Below are positions 26,360 through 33,832 of a stretch of DNA of 37,570 nucleotides, one piece after another. Every line of letters starts with the position of its first letter. Within the stretch, counting starts at the first letter, position 1. Position numbers and translations under genes: made by a program. Source of the stretch: Halalkalibacter wakoensis JCM 9140 (GTDB taxonomy: Bacteria > Bacillota > Bacilli > Bacillales > Bacillaceae_D); NCBI RefSeq assembly GCF_000513095.1, contig NZ_BAUT01000039.1, positions 1 to 37,570 on the forward strand, read 5' to 3'. Below the pieces are notes generated by a model that was not told the DNA's origin, did no database searches, and was given only the letters and a program-made list of their open reading frames with translations.

Positions 26360-26388
26360 TTGACACCACTAGGGTTTCATTATTAAAT
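26360..26388 (+). promoter_or_regulatory. Sigma-A promoter of hup
   Basis: A perfect -35 TTGACA (26360-26365) and TTAAAT (26383-26388) with a 17-base spacer, about 118 bases before the HU start codon. This fits a strongly expressed gene. Confidence 0.7.
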
Positions 26389-26449
26389 AAGGTTGCGGCA
26401 TTATTTTTAGCTTGTCGAAAGTAGACAGTTATTAAAAATCAGAATGAGC

Positions 26450-26475
26450 ACTTTATCAATAGATAAAGCGTTTTT
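26450..26475 (+). promoter_or_regulatory. Terminator-like hairpin in the hup leader
   Basis: CTTTATC and GATAAAG pair around a four-base loop, extended by a C-G pair after one mismatch, and are followed by T5. It lies between the promoter and the ribosome binding site, so it could attenuate transcription or shape mRNA stability. A simple terminator of an upstream transcript is also possible. Confidence 0.4.
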
Positions 26476-26505
26476 CAAAACATGGTACGAAAGGGAGTTT
26501 TTTTC

Positions 26506-26781
26506 ATGAACAAAACAGATCTTATTAATGCAGTAGCTGAGCAAGCTGACCTTTCTAAAAAGGATGCTTCAAAAGCAGTAGACGCAGTATTTGACAGCAT
26601 TACAGCAGCACTAGTTGAAGGTGGAAAAGTTCAACTTGTTGGCTTCGGTAGCTTTGAAGTACGTGAGCGTTCTGCTCGTAAAGGACGTAACCCACAAACT
26701 GGACAAGAAATTGAAATTCCAGCTACAAAAAACCCTGCATTTAAGCCTGGTAAACAACTAAAAGACGCTGTAAACGAATAA
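26506..26781 (+). CDS. hup: DNA-binding protein HU
   Basis: HU is the small histone-like protein that bends and compacts DNA. The 91-residue product has the typical start [12 protein letters not shown], the core [20 protein letters not shown] and the DNA-contacting arm with [18 protein letters not shown]. The ATG at 26506 has GGGAG ahead; an earlier in-frame ATG at 26482 would add eight untypical residues. Single gene with its own promoter and terminator. Confidence 0.97.
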   Translation: MNKTDLINAVAEQADLSKKDASKAVDAVFDSITAALVEGGKVQLVGFGSFEVRERSARKGRNPQTGQEIEIPATKNPAFKPGKQLKDAVNE

Positions 26782-26793
26782 GAAATGAAACGT

Positions 26794-26822
26794 AACGATG
26801 GGACAAGCTCCCATCGTTTTTT
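26794..26822 (+). terminator. Terminator after hup
   Basis: AACGATGGGA and its perfect complement with a five-base loop, followed by T6. Confidence 0.88.
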
Positions 26823-26894
26823 ATTTTCCTCCTTCATATAATGCGTGTAGACAACATAAAGTGGATAGAGTCTACATTAAGGGAGGTTATAGAT

Positions 26895-27701
26895 TTGAAT
26901 CAATTCTATCAATCCGCGTTATTTGAGCATCGTTTTTGGTTACAGGTGTTAGGAGATCATTCTAGATTTATTCGCGACACTCTTTCACCGACCGAAGGAG
27001 AGTTTGTTAATAAAGCTGTCCAGTTCATTCAAATTTTTGATTCACTACTTGAAAAGAGTAGACAATCGTTATCAGTTGAACAATTGCAACGTTTAACTGA
27101 AGAAGCATATTCAGAAGCTACCTCAATTAGAGAGTTTAAACTCGATATAATCCGTGAGCACTTAGTCGGTGATGTCACGATCGAGTTAAGCCCTACTTTC
27201 TTAAATCATATGGTTAATGAGGTCGATGAATACTTACGAATCCTCCCTTACTTGCTAGAACAACAGGAGCCTCCTATCTGTCATCCTCTGCATCATCATT
27301 TAGTATGGTTACTTGATGCTGCTGGTCATGCTGGTGGGATTACAGATTCCTTAGATTTAGTGGAAAAACAACTTCAAGCAAAAAGCGAAGCCTTTACAGA
27401 ACGTTTTGAACATTATTATATAAAAGCAGTTGAAATGGCTGGTTATTTACGAGCTAATGTCGATCAATTTCCAGCTCTAGAACGGTTTAATGAAAATGTG
27501 AAGCTAGAGCTTATTTTATTTAAAACATTTTTAAACGAATTGGAAGAGTTGGAAATGACTAATAAATTACTAGGAACGCTCGATCAATTAATGGCGGACC
27601 ATATGGCACGTGAAGAATGCTATTACTTAGAAAAATTAGCACAATCTGCTCAACTTGAAACCCCAGATTGTGACCCTACGAAGCCTCGTTCTAAAAATTG
27701 A
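26895..27701 (+). CDS. DUF2935 family protein, ferritin-like helical bundle
   Basis: A 268-residue, mostly helical protein with two related halves, each with His/Glu-rich helices: EHRFWLQVLGDHSRFIRD (about 10-27), LHHHLVWLLDAAGHAGG (about 136-152) and DHMAREECYYLEKL near the end. This matches the DUF2935 family of Bacilli and Clostridia, whose fold suggests metal binding; no function is established to my knowledge. TTG at 26895 is preferred, with GGGAGGT nine bases ahead, over an earlier frame opening at 26841 that lacks a site and adds untypical residues. A long hairpin terminator follows. Confidence 0.8.
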   Translation: MNQFYQSALFEHRFWLQVLGDHSRFIRDTLSPTEGEFVNKAVQFIQIFDSLLEKSRQSLSVEQLQRLTEEAYSEATSIREFKLDIIREHLVGDVTIELSPTFLNHMVNEVDEYLRILPYLLEQQEPPICHPLHHHLVWLLDAAGHAGGITDSLDLVEKQLQAKSEAFTERFEHYYIKAVEMAGYLRANVDQFPALERFNENVKLELILFKTFLNELEELEMTNKLLGTLDQLMADHMAREECYYLEKLAQSAQLETPDCDPTKPRSKN

Positions 27702-27706
27702 TCATC

Positions 27707-27767
27707 AAAGGGCTGCTAAAAGGTATCTACTCATGTGATCGTAGATATTTGAAAGCAGTCTTTTTTT
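27707..27767 (+). terminator. Long hairpin terminator after the DUF2935 gene
   Basis: An extended stem with paired segments CTGCT/AGCAG and GTATCTAC/GTAGATAT, a ten-base loop and T7 at the end. Confidence 0.85.
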
Positions 27768-27807
27768 AATATATTAACAGACAAATCCCCTCATCTTCCA
27801 AACCAAT

Positions 27808-27839
27808 TTAAACGCTTACTTCAAGTGAAAACGGTTTAA
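27808..27839 (+). promoter_or_regulatory. Two cre-like sites upstream of cstA
   Basis: TGAAAACGGTTTAA (27826-27839) matches the CcpA catabolite-responsive consensus TGWAANCGNTNWCA with one mismatch. Six bases before it TTTAAACGCTTACT (27807-27820) matches with two mismatches. Both lie 35-65 bases before the -35, suggesting CcpA control of the transporter. Confidence 0.5.
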
Positions 27840-27873
27840 TTTAGTGAATTTAAAGTTTTTTCAGAAAAATATA

Positions 27874-27902
27874 TTGATTCGCATGTAAGAAATGGTTACA
27901 AT
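27874..27902 (+). promoter_or_regulatory. Sigma-A promoter of cstA
   Basis: TTGATT (27874-27879) and TACAAT (27897-27902) with a 17-base spacer, about 43 bases before the ATG. Confidence 0.65.
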
Positions 27903-27945
27903 ACAATTCATACTTAGATTTTTCAGACTATTGGAGGAAATATAC

Positions 27946-29382
27946 ATGTTTACTTTTTTATTTGCTATTGCTCTTCTTATTGTTGGTTATTTTACATATT
28001 CGAAGGTTGTTGAGCGTATCTTTGGAATTAATGATGAGAACCAAACACCTGCTTATTCGAATTCAGATGCCATTGACTATACACCTATGCCATGGTGGAA
28101 AGCTAGCTTAATTCAATTATTAAATATCGCTGGTCTTGGCCCCATTTTTGGTGCAGTAGCTGGAGCTCTATACGGACCTGTCGCTTTTATTTGGATTGTC
28201 ATTGGTTGCCTTTTTGCCGGAGCTGTTCATGATTATTTCTCTGGAATGTTATCTTTGCGCCATAACGGTGCACAGTTTCCTAGTCTAGTTGGCCGTTATC
28301 TCGGAAACACGATGCGTGTTTTCATTAACGTTGTCTCAATTATTCTAATGGTTCTTGTTGCTGCGGCCTTTACTGCAGGACCTGCTCAGTTAATTGCTAG
28401 CTTAACACCGCTAACGTTTACCGCTGCCATTATTCTTATTTTTGCTTATTTTCTAGTAGCTGCGGTGCTACCCGTTAACAAAGTAATTGGACGTATTTAT
28501 CCGTTTTTCGGTGCGATTTTAATTTTCATGGCTGTTTCCATTGGGGTGGCCCTTCTTTTAACAGATCGCTCCATTCCAAATCTGACATTATCGAATTTAC
28601 ATCCTGGTGAATTACCAATTTGGCCATTGCTTATGGTAACCATCTCGTGTGGTGCGATCTCAGGTTTCCATAGTACACAAAGTCCGATCTTAGCACGAAC
28701 AATCAAAAAAGAATCACATGGAAGAAAAGTATTTTATGGTGCTATGGTTGCAGAAGGAGTAATTGCATTAATCTGGGCTGCGGCCGGAATGACGTTCTTT
28801 GGAGGAACTGGTGGCCTTCAAGAAGCACTTGCTGCTGGTGGACCAGCTGGTGTAGTAAATGAAATTTCGACAACATTACTTGGTACACTTGGTGGAATAC
28901 TTGCTATTTTAGGTGTTATTATCTTACCTATTACAACTGGAGATACAGCTTTACGTTCATCACGTATGATGGTCTCTGAACTCTTAACAAAGTTCTTTAA
29001 AGTTCGTGGATTAAAAGGAATCCTGTTTGCAACGATCCCCGTAACGATCCCTGCATTCTGGCTCTCAACGATTGACTACACATTCCTGTGGAGATACGTT
29101 GGAGGTACGAATCAATTAGTTGCAACAGTAATGCTTTGGACTGCAACGATGTATTTATTAGAGAAACAAAAATTTCATTGGATTTGCGGAATTCCAGCTT
29201 TGTTTATGACGGCTGTTGTCTCTACGTATTTTCTATATGCACCAGAAGGGTTCTCACTGCCTTATGAGTTGTCTCTTAGCATTGGAGGCGTCATAACTGT
29301 GATCATTGCCATTTGGTATATCAGTAAAGTTCGAAAAAATAAACAATTAACTGAGCAAACGAGCAATTCAAACGTTGCCTAA
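27946..29382 (+). CDS. cstA: CstA-family carbon starvation transporter
   Basis: CstA-type carriers take up pyruvate or peptides and are switched on when preferred carbon runs out. The 478-residue protein has about 13 membrane segments and the family segments PMPWWKASLIQLLNIAGLGP (about 46-65), GAVHDYFSGMLSLRHNG (about 90) and FHSTQSPILARTI (about 242). It is clearly shorter than B. subtilis CstA (about 600 residues), like the short subgroup of the family. The ATG at 27946 has TTGGAGG ahead; the open frame further upstream overlaps the promoter. Two cre-like sites lie upstream. Substrate unknown. Confidence 0.88.
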   Translation: MFTFLFAIALLIVGYFTYSKVVERIFGINDENQTPAYSNSDAIDYTPMPWWKASLIQLLNIAGLGPIFGAVAGALYGPVAFIWIVIGCLFAGAVHDYFSGMLSLRHNGAQFPSLVGRYLGNTMRVFINVVSIILMVLVAAAFTAGPAQLIASLTPLTFTAAIILIFAYFLVAAVLPVNKVIGRIYPFFGAILIFMAVSIGVALLLTDRSIPNLTLSNLHPGELPIWPLLMVTISCGAISGFHSTQSPILARTIKKESHGRKVFYGAMVAEGVIALIWAAAGMTFFGGTGGLQEALAAGGPAGVVNEISTTLLGTLGGILAILGVIILPITTGDTALRSSRMMVSELLTKFFKVRGLKGILFATIPVTIPAFWLSTIDYTFLWRYVGGTNQLVATVMLWTATMYLLEKQKFHWICGIPALFMTAVVSTYFLYAPEGFSLPYELSLSIGGVITVIIAIWYISKVRKNKQLTEQTSNSNVA

Positions 29383-29386
29383 GAAT

Positions 29387-29427
29387 AAGATGCCAAGTTG
29401 GAAGATTCCACTCGGCATCTTTTTTTG
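29387..29427 (+). terminator. Terminator after cstA
   Basis: AAGATGCC pairs with GGCATCTT, with inner pairing AGTtGGA/TCCACT, and T8 follows. Confidence 0.85.
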
Positions 29428-29489
29428 TGACGATTATTTCTCCCTCAAACGCGCAACCTAAAAGTGATTTATTCTAGAGGAGTGATCGC

Positions 29490-30368
29490 ATGAAATTTTC
29501 GGAGATTCAATCAAAACAATCAAACGGACAACCATCTCAAACTCAGAATCATCAACCAGGCTTAGAAAGCCAGATGAACCCTCTCCCTATTTATGATGAT
29601 CCAAATTATAAAGGAAGTGGAAAATTAACAAATAAAGTTGTCCTTATTACTGGTGGAGATAGCGGGATTGGACGAGCTGTTGCAATTGCTTTTGCAAAGG
29701 AAGGTGCAACGATCACGATTGTTTACCTTGAAGAGCATGAAGATGCCAAGCAAACAAAAGAAGCCATTGAATCATACGGTGGCAAATGTCTCCTTTTAGC
29801 AGGAGATGTTGGGGATGAGCATTTTTGCAAAAAAGCTGTGCAAGAAACCATCTCAGCCTTCGGACAGTTAGACTGTCTCATCAACAATGCTGCAGAACAA
29901 TATTATCAAGAAAATATTGAAGACATTTCAACAGAACAATTAGAGCGTACATTCAAAACGAATATCTTTTCATGTTTTCATTTGATCAAAGCGGCAATGC
30001 CTCATTTAAAGCAAGGCAGTACCATCATAAATACGGCTTCAATTGTTGCGTATAAAGGTAACCCCGTTCTTATGGACTACGCATCAACGAAAGGTGCAAT
30101 GGTTGCTCTTACTCGCTCTTTATCTCATAGTATTGTCTCAAAAGGAATTCGGGTAAACGCAGTTGCGCCAGGGCCCATTTGGACACCGTTAATCCCGGCA
30201 TCCTTCCCTGCAGACCAAGTAGCCTCTTTTGGCACGAGTACTCCTTTAGGAAGACCTGGTCAGCCAGCTGAATTAGCACCAAGCTACGTATATTTAGCAT
30301 CTGATGACTCTTCCTATGTAACAGGACAAGTTCTTCATGTCAATGGTGGAGAAGTCATTAACGGATGA
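29490..30368 (+). CDS. Short-chain dehydrogenase, YhxC/YdaD-like
   Basis: A 292-residue NAD(P)-dependent oxidoreductase of the short-chain family. The nucleotide motif is TGGDSGIGRA (about 53-62), then NNAAEQYY (about 133), the catalytic Ser in NTASIVAYKG (about 172) and Tyr-x-x-x-Lys as YASTK (about 194-198). The long polar N-terminus (Gln- and Asn-rich, about 1-40) with NPLPIYDDPNYKGSGKL is characteristic of the general-stress subgroup (B. subtilis YhxC, YdaD, YhdF). No sigma-B promoter is visible. The substrate is unknown. Single gene between two terminators. Confidence 0.88.
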   Translation: MKFSEIQSKQSNGQPSQTQNHQPGLESQMNPLPIYDDPNYKGSGKLTNKVVLITGGDSGIGRAVAIAFAKEGATITIVYLEEHEDAKQTKEAIESYGGKCLLLAGDVGDEHFCKKAVQETISAFGQLDCLINNAAEQYYQENIEDISTEQLERTFKTNIFSCFHLIKAAMPHLKQGSTIINTASIVAYKGNPVLMDYASTKGAMVALTRSLSHSIVSKGIRVNAVAPGPIWTPLIPASFPADQVASFGTSTPLGRPGQPAELAPSYVYLASDDSSYVTGQVLHVNGGEVING

Positions 30369-30374
30369 ATACAG

Positions 30375-30412
30375 GCTACTCAATCTCGCTAATAAGAGTT
30401 GAGTAGCTTTTT
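30375..30412 (+). terminator. Terminator after the SDR gene
   Basis: GCTACTCAA and its perfect complement TTGAGTAGC with a 15-base loop, followed by T5. Confidence 0.85.
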
Positions 30413-30436
30413 GTCGATTCTTAATAATCAAAAAAT

Positions 30437-30465
30437 GAAGGATTTTCTTTGATTTTGTCAAATTT
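30437..30465 (+). promoter_or_regulatory. Candidate sigma-H promoter of the kinase gene
   Basis: GAAGGATTT (30437-30445) matches the sigma-H -35 consensus RnAGGAWWW, and GTCAAATTT (30457-30465) matches the -10 RnnGAATWW with one mismatch, at an 11-base spacing. A second possibility is TATAAT (30485-30490) with a poor -35. Confidence 0.4.
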
Positions 30466-30518
30466 ATAAAGTACATCATAGTTCTATAATGATTTCTCAG
30501 AAAGTGGTGAATTGCTTT

Positions 30519-31646
30519 ATGTCAACCAATCCTCACCGAACAAATTCTCTCTCCGAAATGGTCGTTACTTTTTTAGAAAAAAATGAATCGGAATTTCTTA
30601 CCAAATGGCAAGAGAGCATTTCAATTGAGCCTACGGACATACACAAAGAAAAAGTGAAAAGAAATGGTTACTTCATGTACCTGTTAGTAAAGAAAACATT
30701 ACGAGAAACCATTACCGAAGATGAAGTAATACATTTAGCCTACAAAGTAGCAAAAGAACGAGTTGAAGCAAAGAGTAACATCGGAGATTTTGTTTACAAT
30801 GTAAACCTAGGACGATCCATACTTATTACATTTACTTTGCAATCAGGAGCAAGTCTTGAGCAAGTTACAGATCTTACGAATAAAATTAATGAACAATTTG
30901 ATCGATTTTGTTATTATGCTGTAAAAAAATACACAGAAATGAAAGAATTCGAATTAGAGCAAAAAAACTTATTTATAAGTCAAACCCATAAAGACAGGCT
31001 TTCTATTTTAGGTCAAATGTCTTCAAGCTTCGTCCATGAGTTTCGTAATCCACTTACTTCAGTTATTGGTTTTAATAAATTATTACGTTCTGAGTATCCA
31101 AATCTCAAATACTTAGATATTATCGAACTTGAATTAGATCAGTTGAAATTTAGAATTACCCAGTTTTTACACACATCGAAGTTCGAGCTCGTAGATCATT
31201 CAAAAGAAAAAATTCAAATTAGGCCGTTGTTAGATGATATCATACACTTTCTTTATCCAAGTATCGTTGATAATGATGTTGTCGTATCCGCTTGTATAGA
31301 AGAAGATATTGAGCTGTTTGCTTATAAAGATGAACTTAAGCAAGTGTTTTTAAATGTATTATTTAATTCCATCGATGCTGTTGTGCAGCGAGAGAAGCCT
31401 CGAGAAATCCATGTAGCAGGTTATAAAGATGAAAACCATGCTTTTATTGAAATTACGAATAACGGACCAATGATCCCCATTGCAGTCCAAGAGACAATTT
31501 TTGAACCATTTTATACAACGAAGGAACTTGGGACGGGGATTGGTTTGTTTGTTTGTAGAAAAATTATTGAAAAACATTCAGGCCAGTTAAGTTTTTCTTC
31601 TAGTGAAGAGAAGACCAGTTTTTTTATTTGTCTGCCGTTAAGTTAA
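30519..31646 (+). CDS. Orphan histidine kinase, sporulation-kinase type
   Basis: A 375-residue soluble sensor kinase without membrane segments or a response-regulator partner nearby. The N-terminal helical sensor region (about 1-150, FLEKNESEFLTKWQESI and KERVEAKSNIGDFVYNVNLG) resembles the HisK_N/BA2291-like sensor fold of Bacillus sporulation kinases. The phosphoacceptor box is SFVHEFRNPLTSVIGF (His at about 180). The ATPase has an N box (NVLFNSIDAVVQ), G1/F boxes (EPFYTTKELGTGIGL) and G2. ATG 30519 has GTGGTGA ahead; an in-frame ATG at 30489 overlaps the promoter. It may feed Spo0F or Spo0A. Confidence 0.85.
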   Translation: MSTNPHRTNSLSEMVVTFLEKNESEFLTKWQESISIEPTDIHKEKVKRNGYFMYLLVKKTLRETITEDEVIHLAYKVAKERVEAKSNIGDFVYNVNLGRSILITFTLQSGASLEQVTDLTNKINEQFDRFCYYAVKKYTEMKEFELEQKNLFISQTHKDRLSILGQMSSSFVHEFRNPLTSVIGFNKLLRSEYPNLKYLDIIELELDQLKFRITQFLHTSKFELVDHSKEKIQIRPLLDDIIHFLYPSIVDNDVVVSACIEEDIELFAYKDELKQVFLNVLFNSIDAVVQREKPREIHVAGYKDENHAFIEITNNGPMIPIAVQETIFEPFYTTKELGTGIGLFVCRKIIEKHSGQLSFSSSEEKTSFFICLPLS

Positions 31647-31654
31647 AACTAAAC

Positions 31655-31754
31655 TGTGTGGATGCCCGGTAGCCTCCTTGGCTGTAGCCTGCAAGGTCTC
31701 ACACGCGGGTCACTGGTCCCGCAAGAGTCAAGTGACTTCCTCTCCATTCCACTT
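31655..31754 (-). repeat. Truncated copy of a Bacillaceae structured dispersed repeat
   Basis: The GC-rich stretch, read on the minus strand, has GGAAGTCACTTGACTC, then TTGCGGGACC, GACCCGCGTGTGAGACC, TTGCAGG and AGGAGGCT in order. This is the order I recall for an intergenic repeat common in Bacillaceae (GACTCCTGCGGGA ... GAGACCCCGCAGG ... GAGGAGGCTC). The closing arm that should pair with GGAAGTCACT is missing, so this copy looks truncated. Local stems such as GCGGG/CCCGC remain. Function unknown. Confidence 0.55.
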
Positions 31755-31769
31755 AGAAAACATAAAAAA

Positions 31770-31799
31770 CGAGTGTGACCCTCATGGGAGTCACACTCG
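31770..31799. terminator. Terminator after the 42-residue membrane protein gene
   Basis: CGAGTGTGACC (31770-31780) pairs with its complement around an eight-base loop. On the minus strand T6 follows, so it ends the small gene at 31825; its position after the kinase makes it possibly bidirectional. Confidence 0.75.
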
Positions 31800-31824
31800 A
31801 CTTCTTACTAACTATATCTAAACC

Positions 31825-31953
31825 CTACGAAAAAGCTTCTAGGCCAAACACAAAATGTGCAATCAAAAATACAATGATCATCATGACGATTCCAAAAGCA
31901 AGGCCCATAATAGGCTCACTTATCTCATGGCTCATTTCCTTCTTTTTTCGCAC
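31825..31953 (-). CDS. Small single-pass membrane protein
   Basis: An unrecognised 42-residue protein: a basic, polar head (MRKKKEMSHEISEP) and one long hydrophobic segment (about 15-37, IMGLAFGIVMMIIVFLIAHF). The GTG at 31953 is preferred: AAAGGAG lies nine bases ahead, whereas the in-frame ATG at 31962 touches that site. A good binding site, a perfect membrane segment and its own terminator support a real gene. The plus-strand frame over the same bases is less credible. Confidence 0.6.
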   Translation of the reverse strand: MRKKKEMSHEISEPIMGLAFGIVMMIIVFLIAHFVFGLEAFS

Positions 31954-31979
31954 AATCTTCATCTCCTTTTCTAATAAAT

Positions 31980-32315
31980 TTAGATCAAGGATGATGAAGA
32001 GAAAAAGCTACTCTGAAACTTAATGGTTATAAGGTTTCCATTTACTTTTAATAAGGGAATGGACGAGTTTAGAAATTCCCTAACGAGTTTACTGTAACGA
32101 TTAATAATTTTTACATACAATGTCCCTACTAAAAGGCTTGATGCAGACACTGATGTAGAAGAATGTAACCCTCCGATATTACCACTATTTGCATGTTCGG
32201 CAATAACAGGTGAATCAAAACTACCAGCTTCCGTTCCTGTATCGGCTAGCGGACTAAATGAAGGAAGGATGAAACTTATTAATAAGCTTACAATGACAAT
32301 CATTTTATATGCCAT
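31980..32315 (-). CDS. Putative small exported protein
   Basis: A 111-residue hypothetical product with an N-terminal signal-like segment (MAYKMIVIVSLLISFILPSFSPLA), a Ser/Gly-rich stretch (about 30-66) and a weakly hydrophobic C-terminal half ending in a serine run. ATG 32315 has GGGTGAC ahead. I recognise no family, and the low-complexity C-terminal end is unlike a conserved protein, so the reading is tentative. It lies 27 bases upstream of the 42-residue protein on the same strand and could be cotranscribed with it. Confidence 0.42.
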   Translation of the reverse strand: MAYKMIVIVSLLISFILPSFSPLADTGTEAGSFDSPVIAEHANSGNIGGLHSSTSVSASSLLVGTLYVKIINRYSKLVREFLNSSIPLLKVNGNLITIKFQSSFFSSSSLI

Positions 32316-32404
32316 AATGTCACCCATTTTTCTAATTGCCTAAGGTTTCTTTCACATACGAGTATACTCTACTGTCTTGTGAATTTCCTCCAAGAAAGTA
32401 TATA

Positions 32405-33340
32405 TCATTTCTTCTGCTCCAACAATGATTTTCTTTTTATCCCAGTGGTTTCTGTTACAAATGACGCTTCTAATATAGCTCCTTTATCAACAGACAATAC
32501 CGTTTCTTTCAGTTTCGGATATATAAACCGGTCTGTTATGCAGTAAATCAACTGCATCTGCTCCCCAGAATATCCACCTTTCCCACTGAGATATGTAATC
32601 GCAATGCCTAGATCTTCATTTAACTTTTGACCTATTTCTTCAGGTTTTTCCGAAATGATCATGACAGATTTTCCTTGGTTAATGCCATCTAAAATAAAAT
32701 CAATCACTTTTGAAACGATAAAAAAGACGGCAACAGAGAACATGGCTTGTTCTAACGAAAACACAAAGGCAGCAAAAGATAATATGACAAAATTAATTAA
32801 CAATAGAAATTTGCTTATCGGGATATGGTATTTTTTATTTGCCCAAATCGCGAGCATTTCAGTCCCGTCAATCGCTCCTCCTACTTTCACAACTAAACCA
32901 ATCCCCACTCCAAGTAGGAGCCCGCCATACAATACGATCAAAACTTCAGACGTAGTAATAGGAGAAAAAGGAGCAAAGTAGATCAAAGCAATTGATGTGA
33001 TGACATTAGCATACATCGTTCTCACGACAAATTTCTTCCCCATGTACTTCCCTGCAATGATCAGAGAGGGAATGTTCAATACTATGAAGGTCATCCAAAT
33101 GGGTACGTTTACCATTGCATTTGTCATAATTGAGATAGCTGTGACTCCTCCATCTACTAATCCATTCGGAGCCAATATTAATTCAAGACCTACTGCAACA
33201 ATAATAGAACCAATTGTTAAAAGAATATAATCGAATACTTTATACACACTCCACCACCAAATTATGCCCCAAATTTTATTGTTCTGATCCCCAACACCTT
33301 TAACATATACAGATTGGTGGATAGGATATCGCTCTGACAT
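32405..33340 (-). CDS. YitT-family membrane protein with DUF2179 domain
   Basis: A 311-residue protein of the YitT/YpjC group, function unknown. An N-terminal polar part of about 30 residues precedes five or six membrane segments (from VFDYILLTIGSIIVAVGLEL) with the conserved PNGLVDGGVTAIS (about 58-70) and KVGGAIDGTEMLAI. A C-terminal cytoplasmic DUF2179 domain follows (about 225-300, MIISEKPEEIGQKL and GGYSGEQMQLIYC). The start is uncertain: ATG 33340 has no clear binding site, and GTG 33249, just before VYKVFDYIL, would remove the atypical N-terminus. It is next to the sigK 3' part. Confidence 0.82.
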   Translation of the reverse strand: MSERYPIHQSVYVKGVGDQNNKIWGIIWWWSVYKVFDYILLTIGSIIVAVGLELILAPNGLVDGGVTAISIMTNAMVNVPIWMTFIVLNIPSLIIAGKYMGKKFVVRTMYANVITSIALIYFAPFSPITTSEVLIVLYGGLLLGVGIGLVVKVGGAIDGTEMLAIWANKKYHIPISKFLLLINFVILSFAAFVFSLEQAMFSVAVFFIVSKVIDFILDGINQGKSVMIISEKPEEIGQKLNEDLGIAITYLSGKGGYSGEQMQLIYCITDRFIYPKLKETVLSVDKGAILEASFVTETTGIKRKSLLEQKK

Positions 33341-33477
33341 CTTTATTCTTAGTACCTCAATTAGATCTGTTGTAATACTACACTACCTAGCCTAGTAACC
33401 TTCTGATAAAAATCAGCTATAATAACATTTTTATTTTCACCATCTTCATTTAAATTAAACTTATTCTCATATAAATT

Positions 33478-33513
33478 AAAAGAAGGACGACCTGATTCTT
33501 AGTCGCCCTTCTT
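33478..33513 (-). terminator. Terminator after the sigK 3' part
   Basis: An 11-base stem (AGAAGGGCGAC with GTCGTCCTTCT, one G-U) and a T-rich end on the minus strand, 12 bases after the sigK stop. Confidence 0.8.
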
Positions 33514-33524
33514 TCAATATTTAA

Positions 33525-33812
33525 TTAACTCTTTCCTTGACTCTGCTTATAAAACTCATGAAACAATTTCATTAACGCTCTTTTTTCAATTCTAGAAACG
33601 TAGCTACGTGAAATACCAAGCTCTTTCGCAATTTCACGCTGAGTGCGCTCTTCTTCCAAATTCAAGCCGAAGCGACCCACAATCACTTCCTTTTCACGCT
33701 CATCTAACACATGGATGAACTTATAAATCTGCGTCTTCTCCATATTCGTTTGAATCACATCAACAATGTCTTCGCCTTCTTCTTGCAGAACATCAATTAA
33801 CGTAATTTCATT
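33525..33812 (-). CDS. sigK: Sigma-K C-terminal part, cut off by an inserted element (spoIIIC-like)
   Basis: Sigma-K directs late mother-cell transcription in sporulation. Only the last 95 or so residues are here: [17 protein letters not shown], region 3 to 4, the strongly conserved [16 protein letters not shown] and the region 4.2 helix-turn-helix [20 protein letters not shown]. The similarity to sigma-K begins at codons AAT-GAA, and four codons upstream the frame meets two stops (TGA TAA). The N-terminal half is not in the window. The internal GTG at 33758 has no ribosome binding site, so the fragment is probably silent until rearrangement. B. subtilis sigK is split at the same place. Confidence 0.93.
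   Translation of the reverse strand, partial: NEITLIDVLQEEGEDIVDVIQTNMEKTQIYKFIHVLDEREKEVIVGRFGLNLEEERTQREIAKELGISRSYVSRIEKRALMKLFHEFYKQSQGKS
33808..33812 (-). other. Attachment core AATGA at the sigK junction
   Basis: AATGA, read on the minus strand, is where sigma-K coding ends and foreign sequence begins. It is the same pentamer, in the same codons (AAT GAA ATT, Asn-Glu-Ile), as the recombination core of the B. subtilis skin element. The partner site would be at the far end of the element, outside this window. Confidence 0.8.
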
Positions 33813-33832
33813 AACACTATGATGTTATCAGT

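Larger units (their letters stand above)
26184..26505 (+). other. Intergenic region pssA-hup with terminator, promoter and leader hairpin
   Basis: These 322 bases contain no gene. They hold the pssA terminator (26217-26266), a sigma-A promoter (26360-26388) and a leader of about 110 bases ending in a terminator-like hairpin (26450-26475) just before the hup ribosome binding site. Confidence 0.7.

Noticed and set aside
31775-32023. Plus-strand open frame of 82 codons
   Set aside because: It starts inside a terminator stem and lies antisense to a better-supported small gene (31825-31953) with a binding site and membrane segment.
33525-33758. Free-standing small regulator starting at GTG 33758
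   Set aside because: The sigma-K reading frame continues upstream without interruption to the AATGA junction, and the GTG has no ribosome binding site, so it is part of a split gene.
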